From Salinimicrobium sp963739625 (lineage in GTDB: Bacteria; Bacteroidota; Bacteroidia; Flavobacteriales; Flavobacteriaceae), in the NCBI GenBank assembly GCA_963739625.1, contig CAVUAU010000013.1:1-64000 (forward strand): a stretch of DNA of 64,000 nucleotides. The letters are read 5' to 3'. Below, piece by piece: positions 1 to 8,932 of this stretch (positions are counted from its first letter, which is position 1; every line of letters begins with the position of its first letter). The translations under genes and the position numbers were made by a program. The notes under the pieces were generated by a model. That model was not told where the DNA came from. It did not search any database and was given only the letters and a program-made list of their open reading frames with translations.

Positions 1-27
1 ATTAAAAAGCCATTTAAGATAGCCGGT

Positions 28-294
28 GTTGTGCAAATGAATCCAATATTGCAGGTAAATTCTGTTCAGTTTTTTTCCAGTCCCAAAAAAGAAGTTAGTT
101 CAATTCTTCTAATTCCGAACTTTTTCAATTTCCGGTTTCCCCAGTAAACCGGCTTTAAAATTACTCCAATTGAAAAAGATTGCGAGAGCTATTATAAATA
201 CTATAATTCCGATAATAGTTTTAAAATTAGTTTTGATTCTTAAAGAACTTAAAAGGTTTTATATATTTTTTTATGTTTTAGCATTTTGCACAAC
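28..294. repeat. 10-bp inverted repeat flanking a gene-less AT-rich stretch
   Basis: GTTGTGCAAA at 28-37 is the exact reverse complement of TTTGCACAAC at 285-294. The 247 bases between them are AT-rich and show no convincing gene. The flanks (CCGGT before the left arm, GGTCAC after the right) also partly mirror each other. Such TTGCACAACG ends resemble boundaries of gene-cassette-like units seen in flavobacterial genomes, but no integron attC site can be shown from this window alone. The stretch 295-378 has no gene either and is noticeably more GC-rich. Confidence 0.4.
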
Positions 295-378
295 GGTCAC
301 GGTTAACGAAAGTGGCGAGTAGGGACGTGGATTTGTCGGCTTAGTACTGGTTTGTTGGTCAAGTTAATTATTTTTTTA

Positions 379-1509
379 CTAACCGTGTCGCCTATCCACG
401 ATGGCCGAGGTCGGTACGATGATATCTATTTTCCTAATTAATTTTTTCCCGAATTCTATACTTGGTTTCTCAATAAATTTTTCAGATAATAAAGCAAATC
501 CAAAAGTTAGAAATACTGAGAGTAAATAGAATACCAAAAGTGAAACCGTTCCGTTTAGTACAATAAATTTTGAAGCTAAAAACCCGGTGATAAGTTGGGC
601 AAATATAAAGTGGATCAAATACATTGAAAATGAAACTTGACCTATTCTTATCAAAATCTTAGGGTTTAGAAAATTGAATTTTTTAATTAATTCAATCAAG
701 AAAACGAAGGAAATTCCTGAGATAGTCGGAATAAATGAAAAGTAATAGTCCACGCCGGAATAACCTGGAAGGACTGATAAGAGAGAAAATAGAATGAAAA
801 ATATAAAGTTTAACTTCCAATTCAATAGAAAACCTGATCGTTTGCTCAAGAAAAAATATCCAATACCTATTAAAAATACTGGTAATTGATTTATAATATT
901 AAAATAAATAAAGTTATTATTTGAAATATTATAGCCAATGAAGACTAGTAACATCAACATCAATTGAGAAAAAAGAATTCCAAAGAAAACAAATGCAAAT
1001 ATTTTTTTACGTGAAGTGGTGAGGGTGACTTTAGCAATATAAATTAAAGCAGGGAATATAGAATAAAAGGCTATTTCGGTACCAATTGACCATCCCCCAG
1101 GAACAATATTATTATTTGCAGGGGGATAAAATCCGTGAATAAAAAAAATATTGCTCAAAATATTTTTGAAGGTATACTTCTCAGCCAAAATAAATTCTCC
1201 GCTTTGAAGTTTTGAAAGGATTAATGATATAAATAAATACCCCAGTAAGGCCAAGTAATATGCAGGTGCGATTCTGAAATATCTTCTAATCCCGAATTTT
1301 ACTAAAGGCAAATTTTCTTTATCTCTTTTAAATGAAGATAAACAAAGTGTATAAGCAGAAGCTATAAAGAAAAGTTGAACTCCCATTTGACCATAACTAG
1401 CTATTACACTGGTGAGAAAATCCAGACTGTCAATCTTCTGTGAAGTATGTACTAAAATAACCATGAGAATGGCTATACCTCGAGTGGAATCAATAAATTT
1501 TAATTTCAT
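379..1509 (-). CDS. acyltransferase family 3 membrane protein
   Basis: Integral membrane acyltransferase of the acyltransferase 3 (PF01757) family, which moves acetyl or other acyl groups onto extracytoplasmic sugars or lipids. The chosen start at 1509 gives 376 residues beginning MKLKFIDSTRGIAIL; the family signature (xxDxxRGIAxxxVxxxH) follows at once, with the conserved His of LVHTSQ about 23 residues in. About ten hydrophobic segments follow. The open frame continues 89 codons upstream, but that stretch has no family similarity that I recognise and is listed separately. The gene is AT-rich compared with ychF and lies between repeat-like sequences, which suggests transfer. The last ~12 residues run into the GC-rich flank and may not be native. 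Substrate unknown. Confidence 0.8.
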   Translation of the reverse strand: MKLKFIDSTRGIAILMVILVHTSQKIDSLDFLTSVIASYGQMGVQLFFIASAYTLCLSSFKRDKENLPLVKFGIRRYFRIAPAYYLALLGYLFISLILSKLQSGEFILAEKYTFKNILSNIFFIHGFYPPANNNIVPGGWSIGTEIAFYSIFPALIYIAKVTLTTSRKKIFAFVFFGILFSQLMLMLLVFIGYNISNNNFIYFNIINQLPVFLIGIGYFFLSKRSGFLLNWKLNFIFFILFSLLSVLPGYSGVDYYFSFIPTISGISFVFLIELIKKFNFLNPKILIRIGQVSFSMYLIHFIFAQLITGFLASKFIVLNGTVSLLVFYLLSVFLTFGFALLSEKFIEKPSIEFGKKLIRKIDIIVPTSAIVDRRHG

Positions 1510-1776
1510 TCTGTCAATTCCATTCGGTTTAAAGGGTTTAGTTTTTTGCAAGCGAGCTGCGTGGCGGCCCCGTATCGTCGGTTTATGATTTTCTTCTGAA
1601 AGGTAAAAATAGGCCTTTTCTGTGAAACCTGTATTTCTATAAATTTGTTCTACACAGTTTTTAATTTGTTCGAGTCTTGAGTTTTCCAGGTAATCTTTGC
1701 TACTATTCTTATCTATCAGCTCTTTTAGCTTCTCTGGGGATATCTGCGAGAGCAGCGGGAATGATTTCGGATTCAA
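1510..1776 (-). other. in-frame 5' extension of the acyltransferase frame, probable remnant of another gene
   Basis: An 89-codon stretch in frame with the acyltransferase and opening with ATG at 1776. It is hydrophilic and lysine/glutamate-rich (motifs QISPEKLKELI, TEKAYFYLSEE) and then runs through a GC-rich stretch at about 1545-1580 reading GRHAARLQK, unlike the rest. Known acyltransferase 3 proteins begin close to the RGIA motif, so this is more likely the remains of an unrelated coding segment joined by a cassette-type junction. A true fusion cannot be excluded. I do not recognise the N-terminal segment. Confidence 0.35.
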
Positions 1777-1861
1777 AATTTAAAGTTCAGGATTAAGAGG
1801 TTCTAAAAATTCCACTTTTGAAAGTTCTTTCCGGAAGAATTTTGCCAGAAGAATAGGAGCC

Positions 1862-1890
1862 TTGAATTCCGATTCATATGACTATATTTG
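1862..1890 (+). promoter_or_regulatory. Bacteroidota promoter for ychF
   Basis: TTG at 1862-1864, 18-base spacer, TATATTTG at 1883-1890, matching the TTTG/TAnnTTTG pattern of the Bacteroidota primary sigma factor. Transcription would begin about 25 bases before the ychF ATG at 1923. Confidence 0.65.
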
Positions 1891-1922
1891 CACCCGCCAA
1901 AAAGTGCATCAAAATATATTTT

Positions 1923-3017
1923 ATGAAAGCCGGAATAGTAGGATTACCAAACGTAGGAAAATCAACCCTTTTCAACTGTCTCTCAAACGCGAAGGCGCAA
2001 AGCGCGAACTTCCCGTTCTGTACCATTGAACCTAATATTGGAGTGGTCAACGTACCGGACAAAAGACTGGAAAAGCTGGAGAGCCTGGTAAACCCGGAGC
2101 GTGTTTTGCCCGCAACGGTGGAGATCGTTGATATTGCCGGGCTGGTGAAAGGCGCGAGCAAGGGCGAAGGTTTAGGGAACCAGTTCCTCGGAAACATTCG
2201 CGAAACCGATGCTATTCTGCACGTGCTAAGATGTTTTGAAAATGACAATATTGTGCATGTTGATGGAGCCATCAATCCTGTGAGGGACAAGGAAACCATC
2301 GATATGGAGCTGCAGCTGAAGGACCTGGAAACGGTAGAGAAGAAGCTAGACAAGGTAAAACGTGCGGCAAAGACCGGAAATAAAGAAGCTCAAAAAGAAG
2401 AAGCTGCACTTTTAAAGGTCAAGCAAGGCCTGGAAGCAGGAAACTCTGTTCGTGCCGTTGAGCTTACAGATTCTGAAAGGGAAGAGTTCATCAGGCCGTT
2501 GCAGTTCATTACAGATAAGCCTGTGATGTACGTTTGTAACGTGAACGAGAGCGACGCGGTGAGCGGAAATGATTACGTGGAAAAAGTAAAAGAGGCTGTA
2601 AAAGGAGAAGGAGCAGAGGTACTCGTTCTGGCTGTTGGTACCGAGGCCGATATTACCGAACTTGAGGATTACGAGGAGCGTCAAATGTTCCTTCAGGACA
2701 TTGGCCTTGATGAGCCGGGATCGGCAAAGCTTATTCGTGGAGCTTATAACCTGCTCAACCTGCAGACTTATTTTACAGCAGGAGTAAAAGAAGTGAGAGC
2801 ATGGACCATTCCTGTTGGTGCCACTGCACCACAAGCGGCAGGCGTTATCCATACCGACTTCGAAAAAGGCTTTATTCGTGCCGAAGTGATCGCTTATGAC
2901 GACTATGTTTCTTACGGAAGTGAGGCCAAGGTCAAAGAAGCCGGAAAAATGCGCGTGGAAGGAAAGGAATACATTGTAAAAGACGGGGACGTGATGCATT
3001 TCAGGTTCAACGTGTAA
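1923..3017 (+). CDS. ychF: redox-regulated ribosome-binding ATPase YchF (OLA1 family)
   Basis: Cytoplasmic P-loop ATPase of the Obg-related OLA1/YchF family, which binds ribosomes and prefers ATP to GTP. The 364-residue product matches the usual ~363. Visible motifs: Walker A GLPNVGKST near residue 6-15, switch region VDIAGLVKGASKGEGLGN, the NxxE-type motif (YVCNVNES) replacing NKxD that explains ATP preference, and a C-terminal TGS domain (from about residue 280, ending DVMHFRFNV). The start at 1923 (MKAGIVGLPNVGK) is chosen over the 15-codon upstream extension because family members begin directly with KxGIVGLPN, and the upstream codons overlap the promoter box. Expressed alone. Confidence 0.95.
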   Translation: MKAGIVGLPNVGKSTLFNCLSNAKAQSANFPFCTIEPNIGVVNVPDKRLEKLESLVNPERVLPATVEIVDIAGLVKGASKGEGLGNQFLGNIRETDAILHVLRCFENDNIVHVDGAINPVRDKETIDMELQLKDLETVEKKLDKVKRAAKTGNKEAQKEEAALLKVKQGLEAGNSVRAVELTDSEREEFIRPLQFITDKPVMYVCNVNESDAVSGNDYVEKVKEAVKGEGAEVLVLAVGTEADITELEDYEERQMFLQDIGLDEPGSAKLIRGAYNLLNLQTYFTAGVKEVRAWTIPVGATAPQAAGVIHTDFEKGFIRAEVIAYDDYVSYGSEAKVKEAGKMRVEGKEYIVKDGDVMHFRFNV

Positions 3018-3099
3018 TAGATGTGAGATCTTAGATTTGAGATCTGAGACATTAAATTAGAATACAGGAGCGCAAGGATTTGCGCTCTTGTTGGTTTGC
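3018..3099. terminator. ychF downstream region with hairpin 3068-3087
   Basis: After the ychF stop there is a short degenerate direct repeat (GAGATCTTAGATTTGAGATC, 3023-3045), then a perfect 8-bp stem GAGCGCAA / TTGCGCTC (3068-3075 and 3080-3087) with a 4-base loop. Only a weak T-tract follows, so this is a possible terminator, not a strong one. Confidence 0.4.
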
Positions 3100-3130
3100 G
3101 ACCTCACAGGTTTCGGAAACCTGTGAGGTC
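3100..3130. repeat. REP-like 31-bp perfect palindrome
   Basis: GACCTCACAGGTTTC at 3100-3114 is followed by a single G and its exact reverse complement at 3116-3130: 15-bp arms with a one-base centre. Nearly identical CCTCACAGGTTT..AAACCTGTGAGG palindromes are, from memory, common dispersed intergenic elements in Flavobacteriaceae. It may end transcription in both directions or be a mobile REP-type element. Confidence 0.75.
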
Positions 3131-3464
3131 TTTAAGAGCTGGTTCTTAACTAAAAGGATTCCTGGCGCTTTCGATCTTCGGGTTCTTTTCCTGTGGATGC
3201 TGCATGATCAAAGGGAAGATTAGCGGCTGGACAAAGTTCAATGACCTTCAGAAATCCATTTTTTAAGACGCAAATTCAGTGATCTATTTTTGATCTTAAA
3301 AATCGTGGTATGAACAACGATTTCCAATGACTAAATCTTTGAATTTTGAACCTTGAACTTTGAAATTTTTAGGTGTGAAATAATTGTTAATTATTTTAAT
3401 GCCGGAAAATTTCAGCTTTTTTAGGGAAACCTTATATTAGCCACAATAACCGCAGGAAACAGCA
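3131..3464. other. intergenic region without a gene, upstream of parE
   Basis: No open frame of note. It contains a run of TTTGAA/TTGAAC direct repeats at about 3337-3366, a low-complexity pattern often seen between flavobacterial genes, and a weak -7 candidate TATATTAG at about 3432-3439 for parE. No RNA gene recognised. Confidence 0.4.
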
Positions 3465-5333
3465 ATGAGCGAAGAAACTAAATATACCGAGGATAATATC
3501 CGGTCACTGGACTGGAAAGAGCACATTCGTATGCGTCCCGGGATGTATATTGGTAAACTTGGCGATGGTTCCAGTGCCGATGACGGGATCTATATCCTTC
3601 TAAAAGAGGTGATCGATAACTGTATCGATGAATTTGTCATGGGTGCAGGAAAGACCATCGAGATCTCTGTGCAGAATAACCGCGTGATCGTGAGAGATTA
3701 CGGCCGTGGAATTCCGCTGGGGAAGGTGGTTGATGTGGTTTCCAAAATGAACACCGGTGGAAAATACGACACCCGTGCTTTTAAAAAGTCTGTAGGGCTT
3801 AACGGGGTTGGTACCAAGGCCGTAAATGCGCTGTCGTCAAACTTCAGAGTAGAATCCACCCGTGACGGGCAATCACATTCTGCCGACTTTGAGCAGGGAA
3901 ATCTTGTAAATGAAGAGCACCTTGACGAAACTTCCAGGAGAAGGGGAACCAAAGTTACCTTTATTCCGGATGAACTGATCTTCAAAAATTACAAATTCCG
4001 TTCAGAATATATTGAGAAAATGCTGAAGAACTACGTCTACCTCAATCCGGGGCTGACGATAGTTTTCAACGGCGAAAAATTCTATTCCGAAGATGGTCTA
4101 AAAGACCTTTTATCAGACAGCATTAACGAAGATGACCGGCTGTATCCCATCATCCATATTAGAGGTAATGATATTGAGGTGGCCATCACCCACAGCAAAA
4201 CCCAGTACAGCGAAGAGTACCATTCATTCGTGAATGGGCAGCACACCTCCCAGGGAGGAACGCATTTGGCGGCATTCCGTGAAGCAGTTGTGAAGACGCT
4301 GCGGGAGTTCTACGGAAAGAATTTCGAAGCCAGCGATATTCGAAAATCCATAGTTTCTGCTATTAGCATTAAAGTGATGGAACCGGTCTTTGAAAGTCAG
4401 ACAAAAACAAAGCTGGGTTCTACAGATATGGGAGGAAACCTGCCAACGGTGAGGACCTATATCAACGATTTTTTAAAGACGCACCTCGACAACTACCTGC
4501 ACAAAAACCCTGAAACAGCAGAGCTGCTTCAGCGTAAAATTCTGCAGGCAGAAAGGGAGCGCAAGGAACTTTCAGGCATAAGAAAACTCGCTAAAGACAG
4601 GGCGAAAAAGGCCAGTCTGCACAACAAAAAATTGCGTGACTGCCGTATTCATCTTGGAGACAGTAAAAAAGAAAGATACCTGGAAAGCACCCTGTTCATT
4701 ACAGAGGGAGATTCTGCGAGTGGATCGATTACAAAATCGCGGGACGTAAATACCCAGGCGGTATTTAGTTTGAAAGGAAAACCGCTTAACAGCTATGGGC
4801 TAAGTAAAAAGATCGTCTACGAAAACGAGGAATTCAACCTGCTTCAGGCTGCGCTGAACATTGAAGAGTCTATGGAGGATCTTCGGTATAACAATATTGT
4901 GATCGCTACAGATGCCGATGTCGACGGAATGCACATCAGGCTGTTATTGATCACGTTCTTTCTTCAGTTCTTTCCGGAGTTGATAAAAGAAAACCATTTA
5001 TACATTTTGCAGACCCCGCTTTTCAGGGTTAGAAATAAAAAAGAAACCATCTACTGCTACAGTGAATATGAGAGGCAGCAGGCGGTGGCAAAACTTTCGG
5101 GTAAACCGGAAATTACACGATTTAAAGGCTTAGGGGAGATCTCCCCGGATGAATTTAAGAACTTCATTGGCGAAGACATCAGGCTTGACCCGGTTATGCT
5201 TGATAAAGATATGTCTATCGAGGAGCTCCTAAACTTTTACATGGGCAAAAATACGCCCGACAGGCAGGAATTCATTATTGATAACCTCAAGGTGGAACTT
5301 GATCTAGTGGGAGAGCAGGCAGATGCGGTTTAA
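3465..5333 (+). CDS. parE: DNA topoisomerase IV subunit B
   Basis: ATPase subunit of type IIA topoisomerase IV, which decatenates daughter chromosomes with ParC. The 622 residues hold the GHKL ATPase domain (N-box EVIDNCIDE about residues 47-55, DYGRGIP, and the GLNGVGTKAVNAL ATP lid), the transducer domain, then the TOPRIM domain with EGDSASG and the metal-binding DADVDG. The short length without a GyrB-type insertion, and the downstream parC, point to ParE rather than GyrB. The next ORF starts inside its last codons (11-base overlap), and parC follows, so the three genes form one operon. Confidence 0.95.
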   Translation: MSEETKYTEDNIRSLDWKEHIRMRPGMYIGKLGDGSSADDGIYILLKEVIDNCIDEFVMGAGKTIEISVQNNRVIVRDYGRGIPLGKVVDVVSKMNTGGKYDTRAFKKSVGLNGVGTKAVNALSSNFRVESTRDGQSHSADFEQGNLVNEEHLDETSRRRGTKVTFIPDELIFKNYKFRSEYIEKMLKNYVYLNPGLTIVFNGEKFYSEDGLKDLLSDSINEDDRLYPIIHIRGNDIEVAITHSKTQYSEEYHSFVNGQHTSQGGTHLAAFREAVVKTLREFYGKNFEASDIRKSIVSAISIKVMEPVFESQTKTKLGSTDMGGNLPTVRTYINDFLKTHLDNYLHKNPETAELLQRKILQAERERKELSGIRKLAKDRAKKASLHNKKLRDCRIHLGDSKKERYLESTLFITEGDSASGSITKSRDVNTQAVFSLKGKPLNSYGLSKKIVYENEEFNLLQAALNIEESMEDLRYNNIVIATDADVDGMHIRLLLITFFLQFFPELIKENHLYILQTPLFRVRNKKETIYCYSEYERQQAVAKLSGKPEITRFKGLGEISPDEFKNFIGEDIRLDPVMLDKDMSIEELLNFYMGKNTPDRQEFIIDNLKVELDLVGEQADAV

Positions 5334-5805
5334 CAACAGGAAAGAGACCAGTATAGTTCCCTCCATTTACATTATTGTAGTGGCGGTTTTTCTCACCAAC
5401 GCGTTCGCATCGGTTGAGATCAAATACGATGATGTCCCCTTCAACTACAGCAGCCTTATTCCCAACGCGATCGCTTTAGTCGTCGCTATTTACATTTTTA
5501 TTGTTGGAAAATCCTTCGAGTTTGACAGCGATGGAGAGACCATCAACATAAAAAGCAACGGTCTCCTGGTTTCAAAGTTCATGCATTACAGGGAGCAGCG
5601 CACAGAAGTTCCGAAATCCAAGCTGAAGGATTTTAAGGTAGAAAATTACTTTTTCTACAAGGTGCTGCACATCTATATCAACTCCCGGAATAAGAGGGGG
5701 TACAGGCATTACAAGTACAATATCACCTTTTTGACAGGTAAAAAAATAAAATCTCTGAAGATCTCTCTGGCCAAGGTGTTAGAGAAAAATAAAGCAAGGG
5801 CCTAA
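5323..5805 (+). CDS. small membrane protein of unknown function between parE and parC
   Basis: A 160-residue protein with two predicted membrane segments (about residues 13-30 and 47-64) followed by a cytoplasmic ~95-residue beta-rich region resembling a PH-like fold (SFEFDSDGETINIKSNG ... KLKDFKVENYFFYK). It overlaps the end of parE by 11 bases and ends one base before the parC ATG, so it is tightly co-translated with both topoisomerase subunits. This position is, as far as I recall, conserved in Flavobacteriaceae, but no role is known to me. A link to membrane-associated chromosome segregation would be speculation. Confidence 0.75.
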   Translation: MRFNNRKETSIVPSIYIIVVAVFLTNAFASVEIKYDDVPFNYSSLIPNAIALVVAIYIFIVGKSFEFDSDGETINIKSNGLLVSKFMHYREQRTEVPKSKLKDFKVENYFFYKVLHIYINSRNKRGYRHYKYNITFLTGKKIKSLKISLAKVLEKNKARA

Positions 5806-8484
5806 ATGGAGAATGAAAATTTAAACGATCCACAGGACGAAAACCTGGAAGCGGGAGAAGGAGCAGCAGAAGAACAGGAAGTGCTTACCCGCGTAACGGG
5901 CATGTACAAAGACTGGTTTTTGGATTATGCTTCTTATGTGATCCTGGAGCGGGCAGTGCCTGCTCTTGAAGACGGTTTTAAACCGGTTCAACGCCGCATC
6001 CTGCATTCCATGAAAGATCTTGATGACGGCAGGTATAACAAAGTTGCTAATATTGTAGGTCATACCATGCAGTATCACCCGCACGGGGATGCCAGTATTG
6101 GTGACGCTATGGTGCAGGTGGGGCAGAAAGATCTGCTTATCGACACACAGGGAAACTGGGGGAATATCCTCACAGGAGATGGGGCGGCAGCACCACGATA
6201 TATTGAGGCCAGGCTTTCCAAATTCGCCCTTGATGTAGTTTACAACCCCAAGATCACCGAGTGGCAGCTTTCCTACGACGGCAGAAAGAAAGAACCGGTA
6301 AACCTGCCGGTGATGTTTCCGCTGCTTTTGGCACAGGGCGCCGAAGGTATTGCAGTGGGACTTAGCACGAAGATCCTGCCGCACAACTTTCTTGAGCTTA
6401 TCGAAGCCAGCATAAAACATCTACAGGGGAAAAAATTTAAGCTCTATCCCGACTTTGCCACCGGCGGAATCGCAGATATCACCAACTACAACGACGGGAT
6501 GCGCGGTGGGCGCGTGAGAATTCGCGCAAAGATCTCGCAACTGGACAAGAATACTTTGGTGGTCAACGAGATCCCCTTCAGCACGAATACCTCGACCCTT
6601 ATAGATTCGGTCTTAAAGGCGAATGATAAAGGCAAGATCAAGATCAAAAAAATTGAGGACAATACTTCAGATAAAGTTGAAATTCTCATCCATCTCCCGG
6701 GAAACATTTCTCCGGATAAGACCATAGATGCGCTGTATGCTTTCACCAATTGTGAGGTCTCAATTTCCCCGCTTAGCTGTGTCATTATTGACAACAAACC
6801 GGCTTTCCTGGGAGTTTCAGAAATCTTAAGAAGGTCTACAGATCATACCCTTGGTTTGCTGAAGAGCGACCTGCAGGTAAAACTGGATGAGTTCCAGGAA
6901 CAATGGCATTTTGCTTCTCTCGAAAGAATTTTCATAGAAGAAAGGATCTACCGTGATATTGAGGAGGAAGAAACCTGGGAAGGCGTCATCACAGCCATAG
7001 ATGAAGGTTTGAAGCCGCACATTGGCCACCTTAGGAGAGCAGTGACACAGGAAGATATCGAAAGATTAACAGAAATAAGGATCAAAAGGATCTCGAAATT
7101 CGATCTTGATAAAGCGCAGCAGAAAATTGAGGCTTTGGAAGGTGAGATCGCCAAAATAAAACACCACCTGGATCACCTGGTCGATTACGCGGTTGCCTAT
7201 TTTACGCGCCTCAAAAAAGACTACGGTGCCGGAAAAGAAAGAAAAACAGAATTACGCCTTTTTGACGACATAGAAGCGACCAAGGTTGTTATTCGAAATA
7301 CCAAGCTTTACGTCAACCGCAAGGAAGGTTTTGTGGGAACCGCTTTAAAAAGAGACGAATACGTTACAGACTGTTCAGACATTGATGATGTAATTTGTTT
7401 TACCAAAGAGGGTAAAATGATGGTGACCAGGGTAGACTCCAAGACTTTTATTGGAAAAGACATTATTCATGTTGCCATTTTCAAGAAGAAAGACCGCAGG
7501 ACCATCTATAACCTGATCTACAAAGACGGGAAATCTGGTGCTTCCTATATCAAACGTTTTGCTGTTACCTCGGTGACGCGCGACAGGGAATACGATCTCA
7601 CCCAGGGCAAAAAAGGTTCTGAAGTAATGTACTTTTCGGCTAACCCTAATGGGGAAGCCGAAGTGATCACGGTATATCTGCGCCAGGTGGGAAGTATCAA
7701 AAAGTTGAAATTTGAAGTAGATTTTGCCGACATGGCCATTAAAGGTCGCGCGGTTAAAGGTAATATTGTCACTAAATATCCGGTAAAAAAGATCGAGCTT
7801 AAAGAAGAAGGGGTTTCTACTCTAAAGCCGCGCAGGATATGGTTTGATGAGACGGTAAAACGTCTCAATGTAGATGAAAGGGGAGAACTGCTCGGGGAAT
7901 TCAAAGGCGAGGACAGGTTGCTTATCATCACTCAAAATGGAGTGGCAAAGACAATCAAGCCAGAGCTGACTACGAGATTTGACCAGGATATTATCGTACT
8001 TGAAAAATGGAGCCCCAAAAAGCCCATTTCCGCGATCTATTGGGAAGCCGAAAAAGAACGTTTCTATGTGAAGCGCTTTCTTATTGAAAATCCTGAAAAA
8101 GAGGAGAATTTCATTGGTGAGAATGAAAAGAATTACCTGGAGATCGTGTCAACAGATTATTTGCCGGTGGCCGAAGTGGTCTATAATAAGATCCGCGGAA
8201 AAGACCAGAAGCCAAATGACCTAATTGAACTCGAGGAGTTTATCGCGGTTAAAGGTATAAAAGCCTTGGGGAACCAGTTGACGTCCGAAAAAGTGAAACA
8301 GATCAACCTTTTGGATCCGAAACCTTTTGTAGAGCCCGAAGAAACCGCTCCCGAAGACATGGAAGTGATTGAGGAATCTGTAGAAAACGGCACTTCGGAA
8401 GCATCTCCAAATTTTTCTGAAGGAAAGATCAACAAAAAGAATACACCTAACGATGAGGCGCAGATAAAGCTTTTTGAAGAATAA
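5806..8484 (+). CDS. parC: DNA topoisomerase IV subunit A
   Basis: DNA-cleaving subunit of topoisomerase IV, partner of ParE. 892 residues: winged-helix/tower breakage-reunion domain with the active-site Tyr in APRYIEARL, the HPHGDASIGDAMV helix (equivalent of the quinolone-resistance region), a coiled coil around residues 425-460, and a C-terminal beta-pinwheel with degenerate blades. The GyrA-box (QRRGGKG) is not seen, in line with ParC. A ~60-residue acidic tail (EEPEETAPEDMEVIEE and on) ends the protein. The stop overlaps the mscL start by one base (TAATG). Confidence 0.95.
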   Translation: MENENLNDPQDENLEAGEGAAEEQEVLTRVTGMYKDWFLDYASYVILERAVPALEDGFKPVQRRILHSMKDLDDGRYNKVANIVGHTMQYHPHGDASIGDAMVQVGQKDLLIDTQGNWGNILTGDGAAAPRYIEARLSKFALDVVYNPKITEWQLSYDGRKKEPVNLPVMFPLLLAQGAEGIAVGLSTKILPHNFLELIEASIKHLQGKKFKLYPDFATGGIADITNYNDGMRGGRVRIRAKISQLDKNTLVVNEIPFSTNTSTLIDSVLKANDKGKIKIKKIEDNTSDKVEILIHLPGNISPDKTIDALYAFTNCEVSISPLSCVIIDNKPAFLGVSEILRRSTDHTLGLLKSDLQVKLDEFQEQWHFASLERIFIEERIYRDIEEEETWEGVITAIDEGLKPHIGHLRRAVTQEDIERLTEIRIKRISKFDLDKAQQKIEALEGEIAKIKHHLDHLVDYAVAYFTRLKKDYGAGKERKTELRLFDDIEATKVVIRNTKLYVNRKEGFVGTALKRDEYVTDCSDIDDVICFTKEGKMMVTRVDSKTFIGKDIIHVAIFKKKDRRTIYNLIYKDGKSGASYIKRFAVTSVTRDREYDLTQGKKGSEVMYFSANPNGEAEVITVYLRQVGSIKKLKFEVDFADMAIKGRAVKGNIVTKYPVKKIELKEEGVSTLKPRRIWFDETVKRLNVDERGELLGEFKGEDRLLIITQNGVAKTIKPELTTRFDQDIIVLEKWSPKKPISAIYWEAEKERFYVKRFLIENPEKEENFIGENEKNYLEIVSTDYLPVAEVVYNKIRGKDQKPNDLIELEEFIAVKGIKALGNQLTSEKVKQINLLDPKPFVEPEETAPEDMEVIEESVENGTSEASPNFSEGKINKKNTPNDEAQIKLFEE

Positions 8485-8924
8485 TGGGGTTGATCAAGGA
8501 GTTTAAGGAGTTTGCCATAAAAGGCAATATGATTGACATGGCCGTGGGGATCATCATTGGTACTGCCTTCAATCGGGTAGTCGATGTCCTGGTGAAGCAA
8601 ATTGTCATGCCCCCGCTTTCCCTGCTTACTGAAGGCGTACATTTTTCAGAAAAAAAGATCCTGCTTAGAGAAGCCGTCTATAATGCTGCCGGGGAAGTTG
8701 AAACTGAAGCGGTAAGTCTGGGCTACGGAATGTTCATTGAAGTGATGATGGACTTTCTTATCATTGGTTTTACCGTCTTTGTCGTGGTTAAATTGATGAA
8801 CCGCTTCCGCAGAAAAGCTGAAGATCCAGCGAACAAGACAGTAGAACCGGCTAAAAACGTGCAGTTACTCGAGAAAATGACCAGTCTCATGGAGGAGCAG
8901 AACGAGCTATTGAAGAAAAGATAG
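8484..8924 (+). CDS. mscL: large-conductance mechanosensitive channel MscL
   Basis: Pentameric inner-membrane channel that opens under high membrane tension and releases solutes on hypo-osmotic shock. 146 residues, slightly longer than the usual ~136. The N-terminal amphipathic helix (MGLIKEFKEFAIKGN), TM1 (MAVGIIIGTAFNRVVDVLV), a periplasmic loop, TM2 (MDFLIIGFTVFVVVKLM) and the C-terminal helical bundle are all visible. Translationally coupled to parC through TAATG. Confidence 0.95.
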   Translation: MGLIKEFKEFAIKGNMIDMAVGIIIGTAFNRVVDVLVKQIVMPPLSLLTEGVHFSEKKILLREAVYNAAGEVETEAVSLGYGMFIEVMMDFLIIGFTVFVVVKLMNRFRRKAEDPANKTVEPAKNVQLLEKMTSLMEEQNELLKKR

Positions 8925-8932
8925 TTACAGAG

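Noticed and set aside
1874..2353. Minus-strand open frame opposite ychF
   Set aside because: Ser/Phe-rich shadow of the well-supported ychF gene.
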